This document shows, piece by piece, positions 38,210-52,781 of a stretch of DNA of 64,000 nucleotides. Within the stretch, counting starts at the first letter, position 1. Each line of letters starts with the position of its first letter. Below the pieces are notes generated by a model, which was not told the DNA's origin, searched no databases, and was given only the letters and a program-made list of their open reading frames with translations. A program made the position numbers and the translations under genes. This DNA is from Lysobacteraceae bacterium 2PB (GTDB taxonomy: Bacteria; Pseudomonadota; Gammaproteobacteria; Xanthomonadales; Xanthomonadaceae): the NCBI GenBank assembly GCA_005502915.1, contig SCMT01000006.1, positions 62,001-126,000 on the forward strand, written 5' to 3'.

Positions 38210-39190
38210 CTATTCGCTGTCCACGCCCGCGAGATCCAGCACCCACTTCGGGACCACGGGTTCGCCAGAGTAGAAATCCTTCGGCTTCTTCTCGGCCATC
38301 GCCCAGCGATGCAGCCAGCTCGGGCCGTAGCGGCCGTGGTAGCCGTCGGTGCGAGCGTAGGCCGGGTCGCGCATCGCCTCGTCGAGCGTGACGAAGCGGT
38401 AGCCGCGCCGTTTCGCACCGGCGATGAGTTCGGCATAGGCGACGGCGTTGAGTTCGTTGGCATGCAGCAGCCAGATCTGCGGCAGCGCGTAGCCCAGCAG
38501 GGCCTGCGACTGCCGCTCGTAGTAATCGAGCTTGTTGAGCATGTACGGCACGTAGCCCAGGCGCAGGCGTTCGAGCAGCGCGTCGCGCTCGGGCGTCTCG
38601 GGCTGGCCGTCGAGCACGCGCGCGTACGCGAAAGCCCAGACCCATTCGCCGTTGTCCACGGTCACCGGCGCCAGGCGGTAGCCATGCTCGGCGAGGAACG
38701 TCGCCAGCGCTGCCTTGTCCTCGGCGGTCCTGCCGGCGCGCAGGTAGGGATTGCGGAACCAGCGCGGCGTCGTGCCGCGTGCGGCGAGCATCGGCCGCAG
38801 CACCCGCTCGCCACGCAGGATCGCGTCCTGGTACGCGGCCATGCCGACCGCGTGCAGGTCGACATGGCCATGGGTGTGGTTGCCCAGCGCGTGGCCATCG
38901 TCGAGCCAGTCTTCGAGCATCTTCACGCGTGCCGGCTGCAGCTGCCCGTCGACTTCGAGCTTGTCCTCGTTGACGAAGCCGACCACAGGTACGCCGGCCG
39001 TGCGCAGTTGCGCCATCAGCGCGTCGTGGCGCGCCTGCAGCGCCTCCGGCGGCGTATCGGCCATGCGCTGCCAGGGCAGGTCGTCGATGGTGACCGCGAC
39101 GCGGCGGTCGGGCATCGACTGTAGCTCCTCAGCGCGGACGGATGCTGTTGCGCAGCAAAGCGTGGCAAGAACGAAGGCGGCGAGGCGCAT
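38210..39190 (-). CDS. Secreted polysaccharide deacetylase-family protein
   Basis: This 326-residue protein has a signal peptide (MRLAAFVLATLCCATASVRAEE) and a NodB-type CE4 fold: VAVTIDDLPW (catalytic Asp pair), GHALGNHTHGHVDLHAVG (the His-x3-His metal site), RWFRNPYLRAGRTAEDKAAL, and the late YALPQIWLLHANELNA. It probably removes acetyl groups from a cell-surface or extracellular glycan in the periplasm or outside. The ATG at 39190 starts the signal peptide; a longer frame is not supported. It is a single gene, with the FAD gene 141 bases downstream. Confidence 0.88.
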   Translation of the reverse strand: MRLAAFVLATLCCATASVRAEELQSMPDRRVAVTIDDLPWQRMADTPPEALQARHDALMAQLRTAGVPVVGFVNEDKLEVDGQLQPARVKMLEDWLDDGHALGNHTHGHVDLHAVGMAAYQDAILRGERVLRPMLAARGTTPRWFRNPYLRAGRTAEDKAALATFLAEHGYRLAPVTVDNGEWVWAFAYARVLDGQPETPERDALLERLRLGYVPYMLNKLDYYERQSQALLGYALPQIWLLHANELNAVAYAELIAGAKRRGYRFVTLDEAMRDPAYARTDGYHGRYGPSWLHRWAMAEKKPKDFYSGEPVVPKWVLDLAGVDSE

Positions 39191-39438
39191 GCAGGGACTC
39201 CATGGCGGGAGCGCGTGACTGTAGCGTACGGCACGCATGGCAGTGCGGGTTGCCCAAACGCGGGAATGCGTCGGGCGGGGACACGATGCCATGTCATCCC
39301 TGCGCGAGTTTGAGATGGATGTCCGTTGTGGCGCCGCGCTGACCGCCGACTCATTGCTTCGGCGTTAGCTCGGCTTGCCGACTGATCGATATCGGCCGGC
39401 ATGGATATCCCCCGAATATTGAAAGGACAAGGAGATTT

Positions 39439-40467
39439 ATGAAACACACGTTGATTGCGTCCGCCATCGCGACCGGTGTCGCGCTGGCGAGCCTGGCGCC
39501 GATGGCGCGCGCCGAGCAACCCGAATTGCGCTACGTACGCCTGTGCGACGTGTCGGCCTGCTATTACGCCTGGAATGTCGTCGACCGCGACGGCGATGGC
39601 GTCAGCGATGCCGATGAAGTGGTGGCCGGCACCGATCCGCTCGATCCGGCCAGCCGGCCGCTGCTTCCGCTGATCGTGGAGATGATCGGTGCGCAACTGC
39701 TGCCCACCTTCGAATTCGGTGTCGGCAAGATCGTCGTCCGGCCCGCGGAGCTGCAGGCCGCGCTCGAGGAGCACGGCGGCGACTTGTCGCCGCCGTCTGC
39801 ATTGCCCGGATTCCCGCTCGGCGAGCGAAAGGATGCGATGACGCGTCTCGGCCTCGATGCGGAGCAGATGGCAGGCTTCGGCATCTCGGTGGAGTCCGAC
39901 GGATTCAGCCTTGTCCGCGGCTTCGACAAGGATGAGAACCCGGTGCGCCGCGTCGGCGGCGTCGATGTCTCGCTGATCAGTGCGGACGGCGGCGTGGACG
40001 GCGGCACGGGTGACGGCGACGCGGCGGGGAAGGAACCCAAGGTCGTCGACATCCAGCCATTCGGAGATGGCGGTACGTTCGTCAAGCTCGACAATGGCGA
40101 CACGGTACTGATCCACAAGGATGGCAGTCACGATCGTCGCGGCCCGGACGGGTTCCCGATAAAGGGCGGCTACGTGAATCCCGATGCCGACACGAGCGGC
40201 GGCGAGCCGACCGACGAGCAGATCGCAGCCTGGAAGCGCGTGAAGGATGCGACCAGGCGAACCGTGTTTGGCTGGGAACCGATCGAAGTCGATCCGGACC
40301 AGGTTGCCGATCGCAAGGGTACGATCATCTTGATCGACCCTGAGTTTCAGGGCTTCGAGGGCGCGGTGCTCGATCCACCGCAGATCAATCGCGCGCAGCC
40401 GGAAACACGCCCCGACCTGCCGAATCCGGCGGACAACGTGGATCCCTGCTGGCCGAAATGCGGTTGA
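39439..40467 (+). CDS. Secreted protein with thrombospondin type 3 / EF-hand-like repeat
   Basis: This 342-residue exported protein (signal HTLIASAIATGVALASLAPMARA) is preceded by an excellent AAGGAG ribosome site. After a Cys pair (RLCDVSACYYAW) comes VDRDGDGVSDADEVVAGTDPLDP, a calcium-binding TSP3/dockerin-like repeat at about residues 48-70. The rest is acidic and Gly/Asp-rich (DGGVDGGTGDGDAAG), ending in DPCWPKCG. No enzyme signature is seen. It is likely a surface or secreted calcium-binding protein. It is convergent with the pullulanase gene across a strong hairpin. Confidence 0.78.
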   Translation: MKHTLIASAIATGVALASLAPMARAEQPELRYVRLCDVSACYYAWNVVDRDGDGVSDADEVVAGTDPLDPASRPLLPLIVEMIGAQLLPTFEFGVGKIVVRPAELQAALEEHGGDLSPPSALPGFPLGERKDAMTRLGLDAEQMAGFGISVESDGFSLVRGFDKDENPVRRVGGVDVSLISADGGVDGGTGDGDAAGKEPKVVDIQPFGDGGTFVKLDNGDTVLIHKDGSHDRRGPDGFPIKGGYVNPDADTSGGEPTDEQIAAWKRVKDATRRTVFGWEPIEVDPDQVADRKGTIILIDPEFQGFEGAVLDPPQINRAQPETRPDLPNPADNVDPCWPKCG

Positions 40468-40481
40468 TGCAGCGCACATGA

Positions 40482-40510
40482 GACGACGGCGGCCACTGGC
40501 CGCCGTCGTC
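40482..40510. terminator. Long GC-rich hairpin between convergent genes
   Basis: GACGACGGCGGCCA (40482-40495) and TGGCCGCCGTCGTC (40497-40510) are perfectly complementary over 14 bases. No T-run follows, but its place between two converging stop codons (40467 and 40537) fits a two-way terminator. Confidence 0.6.
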
Positions 40511-40536
40511 CTGATCGCGATGCGCCGCGCCCGCCG

Positions 40537-44157
<3,621 letters not shown>

Positions 44158-44377
44158 CCTGGCCTCCAGGGCGTATCGCGTCGGGTCTCGCATCGGGTGC
44201 GACGTGCGCGCTTGCGATGCTGCAGTGCGGCATGTCGTGCGGCATCCGCCGCGCATGACACAGCGACGGATCGCGTTGCACTCTGCGCGATGCCGACCCG
44301 TGCCACAAGGCACGCGATGGGCGATGAAATCGTATTCCCGGGCTTTTCTGCAGCGCGTCCTGCCGCGCGTGTCCGGA

Positions 44378-44920
44378 TCAGGCGTCGCCGAAGTCGATGA
44401 ACGCGGCCGGCACCGCATCGGTCAGCCATACGCCGTTGGCCGAGCGATGGAAGACGTGGCCGGCCGCCGCCATCTCCGCTGCGCGCACGACCAGCACCAC
44501 CGGCTTGCCGTGACGCGCACCCACGCGTCGTGCGGTGTCGACATCCGCCGACAGATGCACGTGATGCCGGCTGCGCCGCGACAGACCCTCGCGACGGATC
44601 GCTTCGACGAAGCGTGCGGCGGTGCCGTGGTAGAGGTGCGTGGGTGGCGCGACGGCCTCCAGCGCCAGATCCACCGCGATCGAGTGCCCCTGGTTCGCGC
44701 GGATGCGCAACCCGTCTTCGCTGATCGCGAACCGCTGCTTGTCGCTGGTGGCCACCACGGTTTCGATCAGTGCGCGCGTCAGCGGCCGATGCCCCTCCGA
44801 CAGCCGGACCAGCGCATCGATCTCCGCCCAGCCCGCCTCGTCGAGCGGCAGGTCGATCAGATCGGGTCGGTGGCGCAGGACCAGGCTGAGGAACCTGCTC
44901 GCGGAGACGGGGTCGGTCAT
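44378..44920 (-). CDS. kptA: RNA 2'-phosphotransferase (Tpt1/KptA family)
   Basis: This 180-residue protein carries the KptA motifs: [61 protein letters not shown] with the Arg-His-His catalytic cluster, and [34 protein letters not shown]. The enzyme moves the 2'-phosphate from RNA to NAD+; in eukaryotes it finishes tRNA splicing, while its bacterial role is uncertain. The ATG at 44920 begins the family sequence. No RNA ligase or tRNA-splicing gene is adjacent. Confidence 0.93.
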   Translation of the reverse strand: MTDPVSASRFLSLVLRHRPDLIDLPLDEAGWAEIDALVRLSEGHRPLTRALIETVVATSDKQRFAISEDGLRIRANQGHSIAVDLALEAVAPPTHLYHGTAARFVEAIRREGLSRRSRHHVHLSADVDTARRVGARHGKPVVLVVRAAEMAAAGHVFHRSANGVWLTDAVPAAFIDFGDA

Positions 44921-45046
44921 GGCACGGATGGTAATCCACAGGGTGCGCACGATGGTTGCCAGCCCCGCAGCGCTGCGGCACATTGACGGTGCCGCGCAAG
45001 CGTCATCACTGCCCGATGCGCCGGCCTCCAACGGGAACCCTGCTGC

Positions 45047-46630
45047 ATGGCGCCAAGATCGCGGATCGTCCTTCCCCTGCTGCTGTTCGCATGCCAGGCC
45101 GTCGCCCAGTCGCAACCGCAGCCTGCGTGTCCGGGCGGCAGCGGCTGCCCGCCGCAGCTCAACGAGAAATCCAAGCGCTACGCGCATTCGACGTCCGAGT
45201 CAGCGCCGGGTGTCCGCGCGCTGCGCGCCGACATCGCCCGTGCGCAGTCGCTGTACGACGCGCGCGACCGCGAGGGGGCCGGCCGCCTGCTCGATGGGGT
45301 GCTTGGCAACCCGGGCTTCGATGCCTTGCCGGCGGCGGATCGCCGGTTGGCCTGGTCGGTGCTGGCGCGTGTCGACATGGCCGCCAGTCGCTTCGACCGC
45401 GCGAGCGAGCGGCTGCGTCGCGCGATCGCCGCCGATGGCGACGACCCCGATGTCTGGTACTGGCTCGCGCTCAGCGAGTACAGCCGCAAGCAGCATGCAG
45501 CGGCGGCCGACGCCTTCTCCGAACTGGCGGAGCGCTGGCCGGAACTGCTGGTCAACATCGACGCCGGCGAGATCTACCGGTTGCAGGCCGCGTTGCCCGA
45601 GGATTCGCCCGAAAGGCTGGCGTTCCTGCAGACGCTGTTCGACGCCAGGTGGGACGATCCCGGCGGCGATGCGAGCTTCCTGTGGTACCACCTCGCGCGG
45701 ATGCGCCTGGCGCGTGGCGAGATCGATGCCGCACGTGCCGCGACCCGTCGCATCGTGCAGCCGGGCGCCATCATCGCCATGCGCAGCGACAGGCGCTTCG
45801 ATCCGATCGTCGATCGCGAGGCCTGGGCCTTCAATCCGGCGCGCGCCGCCGAGCGTGCCGTCGAGGCCCTGCGCGCGAAAGTCGATGGCCGGCCCGACGA
45901 CCTCGACGCGAAGGTGCAGTTCACCTATGCCCTCCTCAGTGCCGGCGACCACGCGGGTACGATCCGCGTGGTCGACGACGCGCTGGCCGCGCCCGCGCCC
46001 CAGGGCGATGACGATACCGATCGACGCGAGGAGGCGCAGGCCTGGCTGCTCAACAACCGCGCGGTCGCGCTCTATCGCCTCGGTCGTGCGCAGGAGGCGC
46101 TCGCCGACATGGAACGCGCGCGGCGTCTGGCGGACAAGGCCGGACCGAACGTGAGCCAGACGCTCAACCTCGGCGAGATGCACTGCACCTTCGGTCGCGC
46201 CGAAGACGCACGGCGCATGGCCGACGCGATCGAAGGCGGCGGGATCAGCGGCTACGGACGGATGTTCCAGGCGCGCGTGCGCCTGTGCGCGGCCTGGCTG
46301 TCCCGGGACGCCAAGGGCATCCAGCGCGCGTTCGAGACCATCCGCAAGGGGCGCGCGCAGGCCGAAACCATCCACCTGGAGGCGCTGGTCATGCTGGGCC
46401 GCCTGGACGAGGCCGCACGGGCGCTGATCGGCCTGCTGGATTCGCCGAAGGAACGCGCCGCCATGCTGGAGACGCTGCAGCAGTATCGCGAGGTCGAGCC
46501 GACACCGACCCTCGCGCACTTGCGCGCGCAGCGCGAGGCGCTGCTGGCGCGCGACGACGTGAAGGCCGCGATCGAGCGCGTCGGCCGCCGCGAGCGCTAC
46601 GATCTGTATTACGGCGCCGGTTTCGACTGA
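45047..46630 (+). CDS. Exported TPR-rich protein of unknown function
   Basis: This 527-residue protein has a signal peptide ([14 protein letters not shown]) and a Cys-rich start ([11 protein letters not shown]). The rest is helical repeats of about 34 residues: [59 protein letters not shown], and [30 protein letters not shown] are clear TPR units. Such proteins scaffold envelope complexes. No specific partner is evident. It is divergent from kptA and convergent with the effector gene. Confidence 0.82.
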   Translation: MAPRSRIVLPLLLFACQAVAQSQPQPACPGGSGCPPQLNEKSKRYAHSTSESAPGVRALRADIARAQSLYDARDREGAGRLLDGVLGNPGFDALPAADRRLAWSVLARVDMAASRFDRASERLRRAIAADGDDPDVWYWLALSEYSRKQHAAAADAFSELAERWPELLVNIDAGEIYRLQAALPEDSPERLAFLQTLFDARWDDPGGDASFLWYHLARMRLARGEIDAARAATRRIVQPGAIIAMRSDRRFDPIVDREAWAFNPARAAERAVEALRAKVDGRPDDLDAKVQFTYALLSAGDHAGTIRVVDDALAAPAPQGDDDTDRREEAQAWLLNNRAVALYRLGRAQEALADMERARRLADKAGPNVSQTLNLGEMHCTFGRAEDARRMADAIEGGGISGYGRMFQARVRLCAAWLSRDAKGIQRAFETIRKGRAQAETIHLEALVMLGRLDEAARALIGLLDSPKERAAMLETLQQYREVEPTPTLAHLRAQREALLARDDVKAAIERVGRRERYDLYYGAGFD

Positions 46631-46644
46631 GGCGCAAGGCGGGT

Positions 46645-46670
46645 CGGACGGGGCATGCCCCGACGGTCCG
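46645..46670. terminator. Hairpin between the TPR and effector genes
   Basis: CGGAC...GTCCG encloses the perfect palindrome GGGGCATGCCCC (46650-46661) between stop codons at 46630 and 46679. There is no T-tract; a two-way terminator role is inferred from position. Confidence 0.4.
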
Positions 46671-46678
46671 CAAGGGCG

Positions 46679-48277
46679 TCAGAATCGCTGCATCGAGACC
46701 GACTGCGACGGCTGCTGTGCGTTCGGCTGCTGCGGCTGCGGCAGGGCATCGATTTCCCGCGTGTGTTCGGCCAGGCTGCGCGATGTGGCCTGGTAGTGGG
46801 TCGTGCCGACGTTGGTGCTCGTGACAGCGCCCAGGGCACCTTGCGTGGCGAAGATGCCGCCCTCGCGGCTCATCACCACATGATCGATGCGCTGCAGCTG
46901 GCCGCGATGCGCTTCGACCGCGAGCGCGGCCGCGATCTTCTCGCGTTCCTCGCCGCGACCGAAGATCTGGCCGGTCTGGTCGTACCGATCCATGGCGACG
47001 CGCGCGTCTGCGTACAGGCGGAACTGCGGATGCATCAGATCGTTGAGCAGCGGCGGCCGGTCGGGCAGGGGCTCGGGCGGGCCGAGGGTGATGCGCTTGC
47101 GCGCCGGTGGGTCCATGTCCTGCGATACCTCGTCCGCGTTCCAGCTGGCGGTGACGCGGCTGTCGAAATCGCGGGTGTCGCGCTTGACGCCGGAATGCAT
47201 GATGTCGTCCGTCATCGGGACGTCGGTCGTGCGGGCCGGGCCGTCTTGCTGCGCCTGGCCTTCGCCCGCCACAAGCTGCGGGTCGCGGTCGTCGATGAAA
47301 TCCGCGAGATCGTCCTCGCTGCCGAAGTCGTAGTCGCCATCGAACCGGCCGAGCGCATCGCGCTCCCATTCGTGCGAGCAGTTCGCGCTGCGCGACACGA
47401 GCTGCAGGTTGCCGACGTCGTTGTAGGCATCCAGCGCCGCGGCCTTGCTGATCGTGCCGCCATTCCTGTCGCACATCTCCTGCAGCACATCGCTGATCGG
47501 GCGGCGGTGGTCGATGTCGAAGGCATCGCGGGTCACCAGTTGCCCGGTGGTGGCGCAATGGAAGAGCGGGACGGAGAACGCCAGCTCCCCGGTCTCGGCA
47601 TCGGGAATGTCCACCGTCAGCGCATAGCGCTTGGACAGTTCGTTTTCCAGCCAGATGCTCTTGACCCGGGTGTCGAAGTACAGCTCGCCGCGTCCGTCCT
47701 CGGGCGACCAGGTCGCGTTGAGCGTGCTCGCCTTGCGCCGGGCGTTGTCCTTCTCCGGGACGAATTCGCGATGCGGGGCGTTCGGGTCGAACTCGGCGTT
47801 CTCCTTCAGCCACGCGCGCCATTCCGGCGAATCCAGCCCGCCCTCGAGCAGGCGGTCCACCTTGTTCCGCGAGCGGTTGTACGACGACGGCAGCAGGCGC
47901 AGGTTGTCGGTGTCGTTGTACGCCATGTTCGCGTCGGCATAGTTGGTGACTTTCTTGTCCTCCAGGTGCTTCTTCCACTCCTTCACATGGTCGATGTCCA
48001 GCGCCTCCGGGCTGTGCCAGGTGCGCGTGTCCTCGTTCATGAACAGGCGGTAGGTCTTGTTCTCGTGCGTGAACACCACCGACGGCATGCGCTCGACGGC
48101 CTGCTCGTTGCGCATCAGGTTCACGGTCGAATCGTAGAAGGCCAGGCCGCTGCGGTCGTGGCTGCTGTTCCAGGGCTTCTGGCGCAGGCTTTCGCCATGC
48201 TGCGGCGGGCGCTGATCGTGCCAGTCCGCCAGCATCACCGTCTGCTGGTTGCTCAGCGTGACTCGGTGGCTCCCCAT
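46679..48277 (-). CDS. Probable type IV secretion antibacterial effector: two HNH-like nuclease modules plus XVIPCD
   Basis: This 532-residue protein has no signal peptide. Two similar modules each carry a His-Asn pattern. Module 1 has ALDIDHVKEW (DIDH 94-97), MAYNDTDNLRLLP (119-130) and Asn134; module 2 has AFDIDHRRPI (DIDH 254-257), DAYNDVGNLQLVS (284-295) and Asn299. That is the HNH/endonuclease VII layout, duplicated. The C-terminal 120 residues (LNDLMHPQFRLYADARVAMDR, RGQLQRIDHVVMS, then a Gln/Pro-rich tail) match the XVIPCD recruitment domain that docks effectors to VirD4 in Xanthomonad T4SSs. AAGGAG precedes the start. It should degrade DNA in rival bacteria. No immunity gene is obvious beside it. 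Confidence 0.82.
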   Translation of the reverse strand: MGSHRVTLSNQQTVMLADWHDQRPPQHGESLRQKPWNSSHDRSGLAFYDSTVNLMRNEQAVERMPSVVFTHENKTYRLFMNEDTRTWHSPEALDIDHVKEWKKHLEDKKVTNYADANMAYNDTDNLRLLPSSYNRSRNKVDRLLEGGLDSPEWRAWLKENAEFDPNAPHREFVPEKDNARRKASTLNATWSPEDGRGELYFDTRVKSIWLENELSKRYALTVDIPDAETGELAFSVPLFHCATTGQLVTRDAFDIDHRRPISDVLQEMCDRNGGTISKAAALDAYNDVGNLQLVSRSANCSHEWERDALGRFDGDYDFGSEDDLADFIDDRDPQLVAGEGQAQQDGPARTTDVPMTDDIMHSGVKRDTRDFDSRVTASWNADEVSQDMDPPARKRITLGPPEPLPDRPPLLNDLMHPQFRLYADARVAMDRYDQTGQIFGRGEEREKIAAALAVEAHRGQLQRIDHVVMSREGGIFATQGALGAVTSTNVGTTHYQATSRSLAEHTREIDALPQPQQPNAQQPSQSVSMQRF

Positions 48278-48474
48278 GTCCTTTCTCCTTCTGCACGCAG
48301 GCCGCTGCGTCGTTGCGGAGGAAAGGGTAACCCGGGGCGCGGACAGGGTGGTATCAGTCCGCGCTCATTTGCGGGAGCGGTCCGTCCGGGAGGGGGCGGT
48401 CGCGAGACGCGCACGGCGCCGCTGCCGGTCGGCGCCGTGCGCGCACGCTTCACGAAGGACGCCGCCGACGCGGA

Positions 48475-48927
48475 TCAATCCTTGTCGGCGCCGATCACGT
48501 CGCCGGTGGCCGGGTCGAGGCGCAGGGCCATCTCGACCCCGTTGGCGTTGTCGGCCTTGGCGTTCCAGATGCCGTTGCGGAAGCTCACGTCGTGGATGTC
48601 GGTATAGCCCTGGGCGGACAGTCGCGCCTTGACGTCGGCCTCGCTGAGGTTCGCGACCTGCTCGTCCGGGAAGACCTCCCCAGTCCTGGGGTCGAGACGG
48701 ACATCGACGCGGTTGCCGTCGGCGCTGCGCGCATCGGCCTTCCACACGCCGTCCTTGAACTTGAGGTCGTTGATCTTGCTGTAGCCCTGCGCTTCCAGGG
48801 TGGCCTTGACCTGCGCCTCGGTCAGCGCCGTGCCGTCGCCAGCATGGGCGTTGGCGGACAGCAGCGCGGCGGCGAGCGCCAGTGCGAACAGGGTGCGGGT
48901 CGTCGTGCCATGGTGCATGGTCTTCAT
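48475..48927 (-). CDS. Exported protein with two PepSY-like repeats
   Basis: This 150-residue periplasmic protein has a signal peptide (LFALALAAALLSANAHA) and two tandem PepSY units: LTEAQVKATLEAQGYSKINDLKFKDGVWKADARSADGNRVDVRLDPRTGEV and a close copy starting LSEADVKARLSAQGYTDIHDVSFRNGIWNAKAD. PepSY proteins often inhibit proteases or sense envelope stress. GGAGATCGCCCTC precedes the ATG at 48927. It lies 197 bases upstream of the effector gene on the same strand, but nothing shows that it is the cognate immunity protein. Confidence 0.85.
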   Translation of the reverse strand: MKTMHHGTTTRTLFALALAAALLSANAHAGDGTALTEAQVKATLEAQGYSKINDLKFKDGVWKADARSADGNRVDVRLDPRTGEVFPDEQVANLSEADVKARLSAQGYTDIHDVSFRNGIWNAKADNANGVEMALRLDPATGDVIGADKD

Positions 48928-49120
48928 GAGGGCGATCTCCGGTGGGGGAGGCCGCAGTCTCCTCATGCGTTTCCAAACCGCGGATGAAACCGCACGGCCG
49001 TGCTCAGCGATGTTTCATGAACATGCAGACAGCACGGCGGCATGCGCGATGCCTGCCCTGGAATCCCGGGAAAAGCGCGCGTCGCCTGCGTTTTGCCCGA
49101 GGGTCTGCGATCATGTCCGC

Positions 49121-50503
<1,383 letters not shown>

Positions 50504-50593
50504 GCTTCGGCGCCCGACGACCTGGACCCGCGGGCGAATGACACGTGTTTGGCCTTATCCTGTGGCCATCGTCGGTACGGGAGCGGATGCGAG

Positions 50594-52651
50594 ATGCGTG
50601 CAATCGTGATGGGAATCGGGCTGGCCGTTGCGGTGCTGGCCACGGGCTGCAAGAAGGAAGCGCAGGACACCGGTCCGCAGCTGCCGATCCCGCAGTGCGG
50701 CAATGCGGAATACGACGAGAAGGCGTTCGCGGTCCTGGTCCGCGCGATGGACCGGACCGGCGACATGGCCGAGGTCAACCGCCGCTTCGCGCAGCATCGC
50801 GCCACCCTCGAAGGTCTGCTCGCCCAGCGGCATCCGCAGCTGATGCCGCGCCTGAAGCCCGTGCTCGACCAGGCCTTCGCCGAAGCGCGCCTGCGCGAAC
50901 GCGCCGCCTGCCTGCTCACCGGCATCAGCGCGCAGCGCGAGGGCATCGCCTCGATGGACGCCTGGTCCCGCAAGCCTGAGACGCGCGCGATCACCACCGC
51001 GATCTGGACCCGCAAGCCGGCGCCCTCGGAAGAGAAGGACGCGAAGATGACCGACAAGCGCCGGGCGCTGCTGCGCGGGATCGCGTCGGCGATGCTGCTG
51101 CAGCGCATCCAGGCCAACATCGATGCCGTGGCGAAGAACGAAGCCGCGGCACTGGCGGTCGTGCTCGAATCGGCGCCCCAGGCCGCACCGCCCAAGCCGT
51201 CGCCGGTCGCGATGGACATCGTGGTCGACGGCTGGCTGGCGCCGGCCCTGGTGAAGATTCCCGACGGCGACCTCGCCGATTACCTCAATTTCGTCGAAGG
51301 CACGTTCGCCGGCGACTACTACGTCGCGCTCAACAGCGCGTTCGATTTCCGCGCCGGCGCGTGGTACGAGCAGCTGGTCGAACAGTTCGATCGCAACAAC
51401 GTGCAAACCATGCTGCCCGGGGGCGCGGCCGGCAAGGAGGCGCTGGTCGCCGATGCGCGCCGTTCGCTGCACCAGATCGGCACGCCCGCGGCGGCGGCCG
51501 ACGCGCTGGTGAAACTCGCCCAGGCCGAACGCATGGATCCGGCCGATGCCGTGATCAAGACCCTGCTCGGCGAGGGCGTGCTGATGACCGCGCCGCGCAT
51601 GCCGGTCACCGGCGAGCAGCTGCGCGCCGTGATCCAGACCCCGAACTACGAGCAGGCCGAGCGCTTCCTCGCCAAGGCGATCGAGCTCAAGCCCGATCTC
51701 GCCGATGCGCACGTGCAGCTGGGCCGCCTGCGCTACCTGCAGGGACGCGACGACGAAGCCGCGGCCGCCTTCGACACGGCGAGCAAGCTCGAACCCGAGC
51801 ATCCGCTGCTGAACCTCCTGCGTGGCGACCTGGCTTACGCGAAGCAGGATTACGCTGCGGCGTCGAATCTCCTGCAGGCGGCGCTCAGCAAGCCGGAAGG
51901 CCGCGTGCATGTGCATGTCACCGCGCTGAGCCATCTGCAGGTGGTGCTGCGCAAGACCGGCCGGATGGCGGAGTATCCGCGCTTGGTCAACGCGTTCCTC
52001 GCGCGCAATCCGCAGGCCTGGAACGTGCGCATGGACTTCGCCGACTACCTGCTCACCGACAACGCCCGCGCCGAAGTCGTGCTGCCGGTGATCGAGCCGG
52101 TCCCGGACGACTGGTTCCCCGCGCGCAAGGTGCCGATCGTCGCCGCCGCGCTGATCCGCAAGGCCGCCGAGAGCCTGGACAAGGACGGCCAGCCGATCGG
52201 CGCCAGCCAGGTCGCGATGCGGCGCCTGCTGGCGATGACGCCCGAACCGCGCGCGCTGGGCGAAGCCATCTGCCGCTCCGGCGTGGAAACCTCCGTGGCC
52301 AAGATGGTGCTCGCCACCAGCCAGGCGCCGAAGGTCACGGCGACCACGCTGGTGGTCTGCAGCCTGCGCTGGCAGAACGCGCGCATGGCACACGGCATCG
52401 CGCCGCTGGCCGACGCCGCTGCGCTCAGTGGCCCCCTGCCGGAACTGAACAACGACACCCCGCTGTGCTACGCCGCCGCCACGCGCAACGTGCGCGGCTT
52501 CATCGGCCTGACCAAACTGCAGGTCAGCCCGACCCAACGCTGCAACGACGGCGACACCATCGCCGCGCGCCTGCAGCGCCTGCGCTACGGCAACGACACC
52601 GGCGTGGCGCAGATGCTGGACGCGCTGAACCGGTCCTACCGCAAGGGCTGA
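50594..52651 (+). CDS. TPR-containing lipoprotein of unknown function
   Basis: This 685-residue protein starts at an ATG with GGGAGCGGATGCGAG upstream and a lipoprotein-like signal (VMGIGLAVAVLATGC). Long helical segments follow, with clear TPR repeats around residues 355-440 (ERFLAKAIELKPDLADAHVQLGRLRYLQGRDDEAAAAFDTASKLEPEHPLLN). The C-terminus (PLCYAAATRNVRGFIGLTKLQVSP) is weakly ankyrin-like. It is probably anchored in the envelope and binds other proteins. It is monocistronic after dbpA; the role is not recognised. Confidence 0.78.
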   Translation: MRAIVMGIGLAVAVLATGCKKEAQDTGPQLPIPQCGNAEYDEKAFAVLVRAMDRTGDMAEVNRRFAQHRATLEGLLAQRHPQLMPRLKPVLDQAFAEARLRERAACLLTGISAQREGIASMDAWSRKPETRAITTAIWTRKPAPSEEKDAKMTDKRRALLRGIASAMLLQRIQANIDAVAKNEAAALAVVLESAPQAAPPKPSPVAMDIVVDGWLAPALVKIPDGDLADYLNFVEGTFAGDYYVALNSAFDFRAGAWYEQLVEQFDRNNVQTMLPGGAAGKEALVADARRSLHQIGTPAAAADALVKLAQAERMDPADAVIKTLLGEGVLMTAPRMPVTGEQLRAVIQTPNYEQAERFLAKAIELKPDLADAHVQLGRLRYLQGRDDEAAAAFDTASKLEPEHPLLNLLRGDLAYAKQDYAAASNLLQAALSKPEGRVHVHVTALSHLQVVLRKTGRMAEYPRLVNAFLARNPQAWNVRMDFADYLLTDNARAEVVLPVIEPVPDDWFPARKVPIVAAALIRKAAESLDKDGQPIGASQVAMRRLLAMTPEPRALGEAICRSGVETSVAKMVLATSQAPKVTATTLVVCSLRWQNARMAHGIAPLADAAALSGPLPELNNDTPLCYAAATRNVRGFIGLTKLQVSPTQRCNDGDTIAARLQRLRYGNDTGVAQMLDALNRSYRKG

Positions 52652-52781
52652 CGGCCGACCGGCGCATGCGGGGCGATGCGGGCCTGCCGGCAGGCCCGCT
52701 TCACGCAGGCTTCACCGTGGCGACATCGCGGGCGCATCGAGCCGCACGAGGCTGGCGGCCTCACGACACGGGGATACGCGC

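Noticed and set aside
36654-38645. Upstream part of a 940-residue minus-strand frame joined to the methyltransferase
   Set aside because: It overlaps the FAD oxidoreductase and deacetylase genes in another frame and has no similarity of its own.
48475-48927. PepSY protein as immunity to the adjacent effector
   Set aside because: It is exported and belongs to a general family. A nuclease toxin acts in the cytoplasm, so a periplasmic immunity protein does not fit.
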